DNA from: JAOUGY01 sp963792365
Lineage (GTDB): Bacteria; Actinomycetota; Acidimicrobiia; Spongiisociales; ZC4RG35
Assembly (NCBI GenBank): GCA_963792365.1
Contig: CAWBVW010000001.1
Location: 744,001 to 808,000, forward strand
DNA length: 64,000 nt
Direction of reading: 5' to 3'
In this document: positions 7,751 through 16,029 of the stretch, in pieces
How positions within the stretch are numbered: position 1 is the stretch's first letter
Layout: the number at the start of each line of letters is the position of its first letter
Translations under genes and position numbers: made by a program
Notes under the pieces: generated by a model
Seen by the model: the letters and a program-made list of their open reading frames with translations, nothing else
Databases searched by the model: none
What the model was told of the DNA's origin: nothing

Positions 7751-9166
7751 ATGAGCGACGATTCGGGCAATGACGAATTCCGGCGATTGGCCCATCGTGC
7801 CGTCGACCTGACCGCAGATCACATGGCCTGGGCTTCCGATGGTCGGGTGCGAAGCCCGGTACCACCTGAAGTTCGCGCCCGTCTGACCGCAATGCCCGGT
7901 CTCGAGCCGAGGCCCGCCGCCGTGGTTCTCCAACAGGTGGTCGACGACGTTCTCGCCTATCCCATGGGGAACTCGCACCCGAGTTTCTTCGGATGGATCA
8001 ACAGTGGCCCGGACCCGATGGCGGTCGTGGGCGAGCTGCTCGCAGCAGGCATGGACGCCAGCGTTGCCGGGGGCGACCACGCCGCCACCCACCTCGAGCA
8101 TGGCGTGCTGGCCTGGTTGCGGCGGGTCGTCGGCTATCCGTCCTCAGCCGGAGGCCTGTTGACCAGCGGCGGGAGCGTCGCCAACCTCACCGGTCTGGCG
8201 GCGATGCGACATTGGGCCACAGACGGGTCCGTGAGGATTTCCGGCATGCGGGTCGGCCCTGTCATGGTCGTGTACTCCTCCGAGCAGGGACACAGTTCGG
8301 TCCAGAAGGCCTTGGAGCTGCTCGGGTTCGGGAGCGCTCAGCTTCGGCAAATCGAAACCGACGATGATCTCAGGATGCGGGTCGACCGCCTCGAGTCGGC
8401 GATCAAACGGGATCATGCGGCCGGGCTGCTTCCGGTCTGCGTCGTGGCGAGTGCCGGCACCGTCAATTCGGGGGCGATCGACCCCCTCGACCGGATCGCC
8501 GACCTTTGCACCTCCCACGACCTGTGGCTCCACGTGGACGGCTCGTACGGGGCATTCGGTAAGCTCGACGAGCGATTGACAGACACGTATCGCGGCTTGG
8601 ACCGAGCCGACAGCATCGCCCTGGATCCGCACAAATGGCTCGGAATCCCCGTCGAGTGCGGCTGCGCTCTGGTCCGGGACGAATCATTGATGCGCTCGAC
8701 GTTCAGCCTGGTTCCCGAGTATCTGCGCGACGACACGGAACTCCCCTGGTTCTCCGAGTTCGGCATACAACAGACACGAGCGTTCCGCGCCCTCAAACTC
8801 TGGATGGCGCTGGAAACCGCGGGCGAGGCGGGATTCGCCGCCATGATCCGGCGACACAACGACCTCGCCGCCCACCTCGCCGAATCCGTCCGAGCCAAGG
8901 ATGGCCTAGAACTCGTCGCCCACGGTCCGCTCAGCATCGTGTGCTTCCGGTACGTTCCCTCGACCGAGGCCGACATCGACGAGCTGAACCACCGAGTCGT
9001 CGCCACCGTTCAGGCGGAAGGGCGCGCTTTCCTGACGACCACAGTGATTGCCGGCAAGGTCGCACTTCGTGCGTGCATCGTCAACCGTGGCACCTCCGCG
9101 CACCATGTCGACGACCTGCTCGACACCGTTCTCGAAGCCGGGCGCCGCGCCGAAGGCTTGGAATAG
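7751..9166 (+). CDS. PLP-dependent (aromatic-L-amino-acid type) decarboxylase
   Basis: 471 aa, full length for group II pyridoxal-phosphate decarboxylases (DDC/TDC/GAD-like). The cofactor lysine is Lys295 in LDPHKWLGIPVECG, the pyridine-stacking region is HLEHGVLAWLRRVVGYP with TSGGSVANLTGLAAMR, and HVDGSYGAF supplies the Asp that pairs with the PLP ring nitrogen. Family members decarboxylate Trp, Tyr, Phe, DOPA or Glu. I cannot assign the substrate: the active-site region PMGNSHPSFFGWINSG is of the aromatic amino acid type. The ATG at 7751 has no obvious Shine-Dalgarno. Confidence 0.87.
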   Translation: MSDDSGNDEFRRLAHRAVDLTADHMAWASDGRVRSPVPPEVRARLTAMPGLEPRPAAVVLQQVVDDVLAYPMGNSHPSFFGWINSGPDPMAVVGELLAAGMDASVAGGDHAATHLEHGVLAWLRRVVGYPSSAGGLLTSGGSVANLTGLAAMRHWATDGSVRISGMRVGPVMVVYSSEQGHSSVQKALELLGFGSAQLRQIETDDDLRMRVDRLESAIKRDHAAGLLPVCVVASAGTVNSGAIDPLDRIADLCTSHDLWLHVDGSYGAFGKLDERLTDTYRGLDRADSIALDPHKWLGIPVECGCALVRDESLMRSTFSLVPEYLRDDTELPWFSEFGIQQTRAFRALKLWMALETAGEAGFAAMIRRHNDLAAHLAESVRAKDGLELVAHGPLSIVCFRYVPSTEADIDELNHRVVATVQAEGRAFLTTTVIAGKVALRACIVNRGTSAHHVDDLLDTVLEAGRRAEGLE

Positions 9167-9194
9167 TCCAACGCCATCACCCGTTGCCACCGAC

Positions 9195-9863
9195 ATGGAG
9201 ATCACCATCGAAGAGCAAGAGATCATCTACGTTGGCGATCCGATGTGCTCGTGGTGTTGGGGTATTGCACCCGAGCTCGACGAACTTCAGCGCCGCCACC
9301 CGGAACTCGGGTTCCGAGTGGTGGTCGGCGGACTCCGGCCGGGTCCGGGTGCCGAGCCGATGACCGATGCGATGGCGTCCACCCTCGCACATCACTGGCA
9401 CCAGGTGGCGGGCCGCACCGGCCAGTCGTTCGACCATCGCCTCCTCGAGCGACGCGACTGGCTCTACGACACCGAGCCGGCCTGTAAGGCGGTGGTGACG
9501 ATGCGGGAGCTCGAGCCGGGACTTGCGTGGCCTCTGTTTCAGCGCCTCCAACGCGCGTTCTACGCCGATGGGATCTTGCTCGACGACGTCGGCGTCCTAT
9601 CCGACCTGGTCGAAGAGCTCGGCGGAGACAGCGCGGCGTTCGGCACTGCGTTTGTGACCGAGGCGGCGACCAAGGCAACCTGGGGTGATTTTTCGCTTGC
9701 CCGCTCCTGGGGTGTCACCGGATTCCCCACCGTCATCGCCAGAGAAGGAAACCGAGGCTCGGTCATCGCCGCCGGATACGCCACCGCCGACGACATGGAC
9801 ATGGCGTTGTCGGCGGCCATCTCCCCACGGGGGGAGGCCTGCGCGCCCGGTCAACTCTGTTGA
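9195..9863 (+). CDS. DsbA-family thiol oxidoreductase (CxxC), cytoplasmic
   Basis: 222 aa. The N-terminus has a thioredoxin-type active site DPMCSWCWGIAPEL, with the redox cysteines at residues 18 and 21, and a late cis-proline segment GVTGFPTVIAREG. The inserted helical region and length fit the DsbA/FrnE subfamily, which oxidises or isomerises disulfides. There is no signal peptide, so it should act in the cytoplasm. The protein ends with Cys residues in a short tail (GEACAPGQLC) that is unusual for the family. The ATG at 9195 lies 28 bases after the decarboxylase stop, so the two may be co-transcribed. Confidence 0.85.
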   Translation: MEITIEEQEIIYVGDPMCSWCWGIAPELDELQRRHPELGFRVVVGGLRPGPGAEPMTDAMASTLAHHWHQVAGRTGQSFDHRLLERRDWLYDTEPACKAVVTMRELEPGLAWPLFQRLQRAFYADGILLDDVGVLSDLVEELGGDSAAFGTAFVTEAATKATWGDFSLARSWGVTGFPTVIAREGNRGSVIAAGYATADDMDMALSAAISPRGEACAPGQLC

Positions 9864-9951
9864 CCCGGGGCGACACGTAGGCCACTCACCGTCATCGGCC
9901 CAGGAGAGAGCCGTACTCGCCCTGGAGACGGACACCCGCCTCACGACGGGC

Positions 9952-10362
9952 TCATTGATCGATGGAGGGCGACAATCTGGCCGAGATCACCAGCTCTGTG
10001 ACCCCCGGTGGCTCCTCCACGACGACACCCACGAGCACCGGGCCATCGTCGAACGTCCATCCGCATCGCGCAAAGCCCTCCGTGCCGATGTCGAGGACTC
10101 GAGCATGGGACGGCAGGAGACGCGAATAGCGATCACACAACTCGGATCCGGGCGCAGAGACCGTGTATACCCGGATCCGCTGGGGACATACGACCCCTCG
10201 GCAGCCATCGGTGCGCCGGCGTATCTCCTCGGTGACCGAACCGTCGGGGGGCTGCGGGACTGCGGCAATTGCACGCTCGATCACGACATAGGGTCGGACC
10301 ACCAATCCCAGGCCTGCTGCGGCCAGCCCCAGAAGCAGCGCTATCACCAGCCATCTCCGCAT
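9952..10362 (-). CDS. Hypothetical membrane-anchored/secreted protein
   Basis: 136 aa from an ATG at 10362. A single N-terminal hydrophobic segment (WLVIALLLGLAAAGLGLVV) acts as signal anchor, followed by an extracytoplasmic domain of about 110 aa with four cysteines (TDGCRGVVCP, SELCDRY, FARCGW), which could form two disulfides. I do not recognise a family. The frame can be read from 10398, but this would run into the promoter of the hydrolase gene on the other strand, so the later ATG is preferred. Confidence 0.6.
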   Translation of the reverse strand: MRRWLVIALLLGLAAAGLGLVVRPYVVIERAIAAVPQPPDGSVTEEIRRRTDGCRGVVCPQRIRVYTVSAPGSELCDRYSRLLPSHARVLDIGTEGFARCGWTFDDGPVLVGVVVEEPPGVTELVISARLSPSIDQ

Positions 10363-10398
10363 CGAGCAAGCCAAGCACGGACGCGCGCCACCTCCCAT

Positions 10399-10443
10399 TT
10401 GACAAAACTAATTGACGTAGGTTATATTCTACTGGTAGTAGTT
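10399..10443 (+). promoter_or_regulatory. Promoter and palindromic operator of the hydrolase-TetR operon
   Basis: A -35 box TTGACA (10399-10404) and a -10 box TATATT (10423-10428) are 18 bases apart. A large imperfect palindrome is superimposed: left arm AACTAATTGACGTAG (10406-10420), 8-base centre, right arm CTACTGGTAGTAGTT (10429-10443). Outer (AACTA/TAGTT) and inner (GTAG/CTAC) blocks are exact inverted copies. The palindrome covers the -10 box, as expected for a repressor site. The TetR-like product of the second gene (11258-11833) is the natural candidate. A GGAGG ribosome site follows at 10452-10456. Confidence 0.7.
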
Positions 10444-10463
10444 ACATCGCCGGAGGTTCACCT

Positions 10464-11258
10464 GTGACGACCCACCATTTCACCACAACCATGGCTCACG
10501 ATGACTCCGGCGGCGACGGACCGGTCGTACTGCTGATTCCTGGAGCCGGTGATGTCCGGAGCGAGAACCGTTTTCTCGCCGAACTGCTGGAGCGGCAAGG
10601 CTTCCGCGTCATCAATGCGGATCTACCGGGTCACGGCGACTCTCCCATCGCCCCCGCCTACACCGTAGAGTCGACGGCTTCCGCAATCGTCGAGCTGGTC
10701 GAGCGACTCGATGCCGCCCCGGTCACCGTGGTCGCCAATTCGTTCGCCCCAGCCGCCGCCGTGTGGGCGGCCACCGAGCGCCCGGATCTGTTCTCGGGAC
10801 TGGTCGCGATCAGCCCCCACCTGCACGCCGAGAACTCGCTGTCAGCTTCGATCGTGAGCATCTCGATGCGGCTGCTGCTGCGCGGTCCGTGGGCTGCCGG
10901 GCTCTGGGCGAAGCTCTACACCGGCTGGTACAAGACGAACCCCCCTACCGACCTCGAGCACGAGCTCTCCAAGTTGAAGTCGATGCTCTCCGACAAGGAC
11001 CGGCGTCGGGCGGTTCGACTGACGCTCACTGCCGACCGTCGTGGCATGGAGGAGCGCATCGCTCGACTGCGCCTCCCGACGCTCACCATCTTCGGGAGCG
11101 CCGACGACCACTTCAGCGACCCTGTGGCAACGGCAGAGGCGACCGCTGCAGAGCTCGGCGGCGGGCGACTCCTCGTCGACGGTGCAGGGCACTACCCGCA
11201 CGTCGAGGATCCGACATCCGTCGCTCGAGCCGTCGTCGAGTTCATCCGATCTGCCTGA
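10464..11258 (+). CDS. Alpha/beta hydrolase
   Basis: 264 aa from a GTG at 10464 preceded by GGAGG. The alpha/beta-hydrolase fold is clear: the oxyanion loop VVLLIPGAGDVRSENRFL, the strand-turn VINADLPGHGDSP, and a C-terminal catalytic histidine in VDGAGHYPHVEDP with an acidic residue in FGSADDHF. The nucleophile elbow reads VVANSFAPAAAV rather than the usual G-x-S-x-G, so the predicted serine sits in N-S-F-A. The next gene (TetR) overlaps its stop by one base. Substrate unknown; TetR-controlled hydrolases often act on lipophilic or toxic esters. Confidence 0.83.
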   Translation: MTTHHFTTTMAHDDSGGDGPVVLLIPGAGDVRSENRFLAELLERQGFRVINADLPGHGDSPIAPAYTVESTASAIVELVERLDAAPVTVVANSFAPAAAVWAATERPDLFSGLVAISPHLHAENSLSASIVSISMRLLLRGPWAAGLWAKLYTGWYKTNPPTDLEHELSKLKSMLSDKDRRRAVRLTLTADRRGMEERIARLRLPTLTIFGSADDHFSDPVATAEATAAELGGGRLLVDGAGHYPHVEDPTSVARAVVEFIRSA

Positions 11259-11833
11259 TGCCGCGCTCGGGTCTCGACTCCGCCAAGATCGTCGACGTCG
11301 CAGCTGCTCTGATCGACCGGGAAGGCGCCAAGGCACTGAGCTTGGCACGAGTCGCCGCCGAGCTGGATGTCAAACCTCCTTCCCTCTACAACCACGTCGA
11401 TGGGCTGGAAGGGCTCGAACGGGCGATTGCACTTCGAGGCATCGGCCAACTCGCCGAGGCGTGCAGAGCGGCCGCTATGGGAGTCTCGGGTGCGGAGGCA
11501 CTCGGTGCAGTTGCCCATGCCTACCGTCGTTTCGCGACTGAGCATCCCGGTGTGTATCCGATGACGCAGGTGGCGCGACCCGGTGATGTCGACTTCGAGG
11601 CCGAGGCCGATCGTGTCCTGGAGTCGGTGTACGCCGTCCTCGCTTCGTTCGGCATCGAGGGGGACGATCTGATCCACACAACCAGGGCACTGCGGAGCGC
11701 TCTTCATGGTTTTGCCTCGCTCGAGACGGCATCGGGGTTTGGGATCGACCTCGATCCGTCGCTGTCGTTCGAGCGCATGATCGACCTATTCGTAGCCGGA
11801 TTCGGTCAGGCGCCGAATACCGGGACCACCTGA
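11258..11833 (+). CDS. TetR-family transcriptional regulator
   Basis: 191 aa. The N-terminal helix-turn-helix is typical (AALIDREGAKALSLARVAAELDVKPPSLYNHVDGLEG), and the C-terminal part fits the TetR_C_33/WHG-type ligand-binding domain (LRSALHGFASLETASGFG). Its ATG shares a base with the stop of the hydrolase (TGATG), so the two are translated from one message. It probably binds the palindrome at 10406-10443 and represses its own operon. The inducer is likely a substrate or product of the hydrolase (inference). Confidence 0.88.
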   Translation: MPRSGLDSAKIVDVAAALIDREGAKALSLARVAAELDVKPPSLYNHVDGLEGLERAIALRGIGQLAEACRAAAMGVSGAEALGAVAHAYRRFATEHPGVYPMTQVARPGDVDFEAEADRVLESVYAVLASFGIEGDDLIHTTRALRSALHGFASLETASGFGIDLDPSLSFERMIDLFVAGFGQAPNTGTT

Positions 11834-11885
11834 TCGGATGCGCTCCCCCGGGAATGGAGTACCTTCGTCGTCGACAGGAGGAACC

Positions 11886-13010
11886 ATGCCGACCGACGCA
11901 GATCGCTATCGGGACAACTTCACCGACGAGATCAACGCCGCATACCTCTACAGGGTGGCAGCCGAACTCGAGGAGAACGAGATCCTGAGCGGCGTGTACA
12001 TCCGGCTGGCGGAAACCGAAGAGCGTCACGCCGAGCTGTGGGAGACGCAGTTGAATCAGGCCGGGGCCGACGTGCCTTCTCGCGAGCCGGATGGCCGCTC
12101 GCGGATACTCGCCTGGCTCGCGCGCAGATTCGGTCCATCGGTCCTCGCCCAGGTGATGGCTTCCACAGAGCTCTCAGGGCGAACGATGTACGACGGGCAG
12201 CCCGAGGCAGCAGGAACCTCCCTCCCGGCCGACGAACGGAGTCACGCCGTCATGCTCGATGCCCTCCGCAAAGAGGCGAAAGACGGCGTGAGAGGCGGCT
12301 TGCTCGCCAAGCTGGAAGGACGCCACAGGGCAGTTGGCGGGAACGCCCTCCGTGCCGCCGTGCTGGGCGCCAACGACGGTCTCGTGTCCAACACGTCTCT
12401 CGTGATGGGGGTCGCTGGGGCCGCATTCTCGGCGACGGCCGTCCTCCTCTCGGGACTGGCAGGCCTGCTCGCCGGTGCCATTTCGATGGCGCTGGGAGAA
12501 TGGCTGTCGGTGCAGAGCTCACGGGAGCTCCACCAATCGCAGATCCGCACCGAACGCGAGGAAATTCTCGCCATGCCTCAGGCCGAGGCCGAGGAACTCG
12601 CACTCATATACCAGGCGAAGGGTATGGCCCGCGAACAAGCAGAGAAGGCGGCGCGAGAGGTCATGGCCGATACCGATGCCTTCCTGGACACAAAAGTCCG
12701 CGAAGAGCTCGGAATCGACCCCGACGACCTCGGCGGGTCGGCATGGGAGGCCGCCATCGCCTCCTTCTTCCTCTTCGCGATCGGCGCCATCGTCCCGGTC
12801 ATACCGTTCTTCTTCACAACGGGCGGCACGGCCGTCATGCTGAGTCTCGGGCTTGCAGGCGTCGGGCTGTTCCTGCTCGGCTCGGCGACGGCCCTCTTCA
12901 CCGGCACCGGATTCGTGCGCACGGGCGTGCGCTCATTGACTCTCGGGCTCGTCGCAGCAGGCGTGACCTATGGCATCGGCACGGTGCTCGGCGTTGCGGT
13001 CGGCGGGTGA
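11886..13010 (+). CDS. Ferritin-like/VIT1 membrane protein (MbfA-type iron exporter)
   Basis: 374 aa. Residues 1-125 form a ferritin-like (rubrerythrin-type) domain with E-x-x-E/H metal ligands (NAAYLYRVAAELEEN, AETEERHAELWE). The rest is a CCC1/VIT1 transporter domain, beginning AVLGANDGLVSNTSLVMGV and containing about five membrane segments plus the metal-binding cytosolic loop (SSRELHQSQIRTEREE). Proteins of this architecture (MbfA in Bradyrhizobium/Agrobacterium) export Fe(II) or Mn(II) and protect against peroxide. Strong ribosome site AGGAGGAACC before the ATG at 11886. It is convergent with the methyltransferase gene with a 3-base gap. Confidence 0.88.
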   Translation: MPTDADRYRDNFTDEINAAYLYRVAAELEENEILSGVYIRLAETEERHAELWETQLNQAGADVPSREPDGRSRILAWLARRFGPSVLAQVMASTELSGRTMYDGQPEAAGTSLPADERSHAVMLDALRKEAKDGVRGGLLAKLEGRHRAVGGNALRAAVLGANDGLVSNTSLVMGVAGAAFSATAVLLSGLAGLLAGAISMALGEWLSVQSSRELHQSQIRTEREEILAMPQAEAEELALIYQAKGMAREQAEKAAREVMADTDAFLDTKVREELGIDPDDLGGSAWEAAIASFFLFAIGAIVPVIPFFFTTGGTAVMLSLGLAGVGLFLLGSATALFTGTGFVRTGVRSLTLGLVAAGVTYGIGTVLGVAVGG

Positions 13011-13013
13011 GAC

Positions 13014-13805
13014 TCACGCGACACCGATCACCTCGCCATGGAGAAACGCAAAGAACGGGTGTCCGCCGGTCGCCCACTCTCTCCATCCGCCGGCGATCAC
13101 GTGGAGCTCCTCTCGAGTCGAGAGACCGTACTCCACCGCAAGGTCGCCGAGTCGAGCCTCCAGAAGCCTGCTCTCCCACAGGCGAGCCCACCGCTCGACA
13201 GCGTCCGAGTCGTGATACGTCCAAGTCGATGTGGTGACGGTCAGATCCTCGAACCCGGCTTCTCCGAACCAGCGTGCAAGCATCCGCCCAGCATGCGGCT
13301 CTCCCCCGCTCCGACGCGCCACTGCGTCGTACAGCTCGGCCCAGCGGTCCACACGAGGCTCCCGCGGATCGTGGACCATGGTGCCGTAGTCGGCGTCGCG
13401 TGCGGCAACCAGCCCACCCGGACGCACGACGCGTCGTGCCTCGGAGAGGGCAGCCACCGGATTGCGCAGATGCTGCAACACCTGATGGGCGAACACCACA
13501 TCGAAACTGGAATCGGCGAACGGGAGGGCGTAGACATCGGCCACCAGGAACCTGACGTTGCTCCTGCCGGCGGCTGCGTCACGGGCGACGCGGATCGCTT
13601 CGGACGAGGCGTCGATTCCACACACCGAACGAACCCGCCTCGACAGATCAAGCGTGATGCTGCCGGGTCCGCATCCGATGTCGAGAAGATCGAGGTCAGG
13701 ACCGAGGTGGGCCAGGAGGAACCCGGCCGAATCGTTCGCCGAGCGACGGGCATGATCCGAGACCACGGAACCATGGTGCCCATGGGTGTACCGCTCACGT
13801 GCCAT
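13014..13805 (-). CDS. SAM-dependent class I methyltransferase
   Basis: 263 aa. Motif I is LDLLDIGCGPGSITLDLSRR, followed by the acidic end of strand 2 (VCGIDASSEAI), motif II region FLVADVYALPFADSSFDVVF and motif III RVVRPGGLVAARDADYG. This is the UbiE/Methyltransf_11 type with a C-terminal extension of about 90 aa. Such enzymes methylate small molecules such as quinones or lipids; no specific substrate can be named. The ATG at 13805 lies 43 bases from the start-distal end of the next minus-strand gene. Confidence 0.87.
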   Translation of the reverse strand: MARERYTHGHHGSVVSDHARRSANDSAGFLLAHLGPDLDLLDIGCGPGSITLDLSRRVRSVCGIDASSEAIRVARDAAAGRSNVRFLVADVYALPFADSSFDVVFAHQVLQHLRNPVAALSEARRVVRPGGLVAARDADYGTMVHDPREPRVDRWAELYDAVARRSGGEPHAGRMLARWFGEAGFEDLTVTTSTWTYHDSDAVERWARLWESRLLEARLGDLAVEYGLSTREELHVIAGGWREWATGGHPFFAFLHGEVIGVA

Positions 13806-13848
13806 CCCCGGACCTTACGCACCGTTGGTAGAGACGATGAGGGAACGC

Positions 13849-14223
13849 TCACGCCACATCGTCGAGAAGCGATCGGAGCTCCTGGTCGAGGGCTTCGTCG
13901 TCGATGCGAAAGCCGGGTTCGATGGCCGCTCGTATCGAGATCGCAACGCTTGCGACGACGCCCGCGGCAGCAAAGCCCCAAGCCACGGCGACCGTCATCG
14001 TGGCAACGATCGCCTTCATTGCGAGCGCGGACAGCACGATGCCGGTGCCAAGCACGGATACGTGGCGTCGAGCCGTGAGCGGCACCACCGAAGGTCCGAG
14101 CGAGCGGAGTATGCGGCGTCGAGCGATCACACGAGCCACGGTCGCCGCGGCCAGCCATGAGATCGCAGCCAGCACGAACGGGCTGGCGGCCAGCGCCACA
14201 ACGATGATCCACGGATGGTCCAC
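13849..14223 (-). CDS. Small hypothetical membrane protein
   Basis: 124 aa with two to three predicted membrane helices: an N-terminal one (WIIVVALAASPFVLAAISWL), then a basic loop (RVIARRRILRSLG), a second helix (VLGTGIVLSALAMKAIVAT) and a third (AVAWGFAAAGVVASVAISI). It ends with an acidic tail (DDEALDQELRSLLDDVA). Codon third positions are GC-rich as in neighbouring genes, which supports it being real. No family recognised. The 186 bases upstream (14224-14409) hold no convincing gene. Confidence 0.55.
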   Translation of the reverse strand: MDHPWIIVVALAASPFVLAAISWLAAATVARVIARRRILRSLGPSVVPLTARRHVSVLGTGIVLSALAMKAIVATMTVAVAWGFAAAGVVASVAISIRAAIEPGFRIDDEALDQELRSLLDDVA

Positions 14224-14409
14224 CTTCCTTCAGTCGGCAGCCTCCGAGAAGCGGTTGAGGCTTCGTCACCCGGGAATCTGCGAAAAAATAGCGCGAACAT
14301 GCCGATGAGATAGATATGGACACCATCCAGATCTCGCTCTCGATGTGGGACGACCCCTCCACCGTGGCGGCCCTGCTCGGTGCTGTCGGCGCCGCAACCT
14401 GACCGAGGC

Positions 14410-14937
14410 TCAATCGCCTCGTTGACCGTGACGATCGGCTGTGGCCGCCGCCCAGGCAGCCAGCTCGTCTTCACTCCACCCGCAGAACTGCGTGTCGATC
14501 ACGACAGGCACCGGGCTCTTCGCCCGAAACACGATGTCGTCGGGACCGAACCTCACCCTGCGGCGGTCGACGCTTCGCAGGTCTGACCATCGGACCAGCC
14601 GACGTGGCAAGCCCGGAACCACGAGACCGTCGGGTGTGACCTCCACCAGGTGACCGCTCCTCAGCTTCAACAAACGGTCGCCAGCGTATCGTGCGATCAA
14701 CGGCCACATCGCAAGGAGCCCGATCAACTCCCACGTTGCGAACAGCCGGGAGAACATCGCCCACGGGATGATCGTCAGCGCCAGCGCTGCCACTCCCGCT
14801 TCCAACGAAACGGCGGTCGTATCGAGGGGCGGTCGCTGTTCTCCCTTGTCGGACGGCGGTGGCGAGCCAGGCCAGAGCGGCGTCGTCGAACCCGCCCGGG
14901 TGAGGACGAACCAAACCACGAGAAGCACGATGGTCAC
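14410..14937 (-). CDS. Hypothetical membrane protein with PH-like C-terminal part
   Basis: 175 aa. It has an N-terminal hydrophobic helix (TIVLLVVWFVLT), a proline-rich loop, two further helices (LALTIIPWAMFSRLF, LIGLLAMWPLIA) and a C-terminal soluble part (VEVTPDGLVVPGLPRRLVRWSDLRSVD... PVPVVIDTQFCGW) reminiscent of the small beta-rich PH-like domains of bacterial membrane proteins. Function unknown. The gene is divergent from the Sua5 gene with a 92-base spacer. Confidence 0.55.
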   Translation of the reverse strand: MTIVLLVVWFVLTRAGSTTPLWPGSPPPSDKGEQRPPLDTTAVSLEAGVAALALTIIPWAMFSRLFATWELIGLLAMWPLIARYAGDRLLKLRSGHLVEVTPDGLVVPGLPRRLVRWSDLRSVDRRRVRFGPDDIVFRAKSPVPVVIDTQFCGWSEDELAAWAAATADRHGQRGD

Positions 14938-15017
14938 GGGTACGCTCCCACCGACATGCCTTCAGGGTCACGGGCCACACCGCAGAGTCAAGCAGGCGTG
15001 ACCATCGCACTCCTCCG

Positions 15018-15023
15018 TAACAT
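15018..15023 (+). promoter_or_regulatory. -10 box of a probable leaderless promoter (Sua5 gene)
   Basis: TAACAT sits exactly 12 to 7 bases before the GTG start at 15030, and there is no Shine-Dalgarno sequence. This spacing would put the transcript start at the start codon itself. The same geometry is seen at 18029, 18713, 24434, 35125 (minus) and 36236. Confidence 0.5.
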
Positions 15024-15029
15024 GCCGTC

Positions 15030-16022
15030 GTGACACTCAGGATTCGCATCGATCCAGACGCAGTCGAGCCGGCTGCGATAGAGGGCGCCGCAGAGGTGGT
15101 GCGGGGCGGAGGTCTGGTGGCCTTTCCCACGGAGACGGTGTACGGACTGGGGGGTCTCGCCGAGAACGTGGAGACGGTCGAACGTATCTTCGCCGCCAAG
15201 GGACGGCCCGATTTCGATCCTCTCATCGTGCACGTGAGCGGGACGATGTCACTGGATGGATTGGTGGAGCGCCCGCCGGCCCTGTTCTCGGTGATCACAT
15301 CCCGGTACTGGCCTGGACCGCTGACGCTGGTCGTGCCGCGCGGATCGCGCATACCGCCGGTCGTGACCGCCGGACTCGATACGGTGGCAATCCGTGCGCC
15401 CGCCCATCCCGTCGCAGAAGCCCTCCTGGACGCGGTCGGAGCACCGATCGCTGCTCCGTCTGCCAACCGCTTCGGGCATGTGAGCCCGACCAACGCCGAT
15501 CACGTCCTCGACGATCTCGCAGGACGCTGCGACCTCATTCTCGATGCAGGCGACACCACCCTCGGGATCGAGTCGACGGTGATCCGAGTGCACGACGACC
15601 ACGTCGTCGTCCTGCGCCATGGCGCATTCCCGGTCGAGGATTTCGAGGACATCGAGGTGCGGGAGACGGACTCGTCCGTGCTGGAATCGCCGGGCCGCCT
15701 GGACCGCCACTACTCGCCCGACACTCCGATGGCCGTCATGGACCCCCGCGACCGGGCCCCACTGCCGACGGAGGGTGGCATCTACCTCGGGTTCGACGAG
15801 ACCGCCCGTGTCCTGCCCGACGGCTGGGAGTTCGTACTCCTCGGGAGTCGCGATTCGTTGTCTGCCGTGGCTGCCCGCCTCTACCGCCTGCTACGCGCCA
15901 TCGACGATCGACATCCGAGGATGATCGTGGCAGAGCTGTCTGGGCGCACCGGGTTGGGTCGCGCCATCGACGATCGACTCCTGCGCGCGGCCGGGGGCGC
16001 CGTCCTCGGAGCTCCCGCCTGA
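15030..16022 (+). CDS. L-threonylcarbamoyladenylate synthase (TsaC/Sua5)
   Basis: 330 aa from GTG. Residues 10-200 are the YrdC domain: GGLVAFPTETVYGLGG, FAAKGRPDFDPLIVHV, YWPGPLTLVVPR, IAAPSANRFGHVSPT and LGIESTVIRV are all family signatures. It joins threonine, bicarbonate and ATP into threonylcarbamoyl-AMP for the t6A37 tRNA modification. After a SPGRLDRHYSPDTP linker there is a C-terminal Sua5 domain, so this is the long Sua5 form rather than short TsaC. No other t6A genes (TsaB/D/E) are in the window. An essential housekeeping gene. Confidence 0.93.
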   Translation: MTLRIRIDPDAVEPAAIEGAAEVVRGGGLVAFPTETVYGLGGLAENVETVERIFAAKGRPDFDPLIVHVSGTMSLDGLVERPPALFSVITSRYWPGPLTLVVPRGSRIPPVVTAGLDTVAIRAPAHPVAEALLDAVGAPIAAPSANRFGHVSPTNADHVLDDLAGRCDLILDAGDTTLGIESTVIRVHDDHVVVLRHGAFPVEDFEDIEVRETDSSVLESPGRLDRHYSPDTPMAVMDPRDRAPLPTEGGIYLGFDETARVLPDGWEFVLLGSRDSLSAVAARLYRLLRAIDDRHPRMIVAELSGRTGLGRAIDDRLLRAAGGAVLGAPA

Positions 16023-16029
16023 TCTCGAG

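Noticed and set aside
14316..14402. Plus-strand 28-codon frame (MDTIQISLSMW...)
   Set aside because: No ribosome site, no -10 box at the leaderless position and no recognisable features; too little to support a gene.
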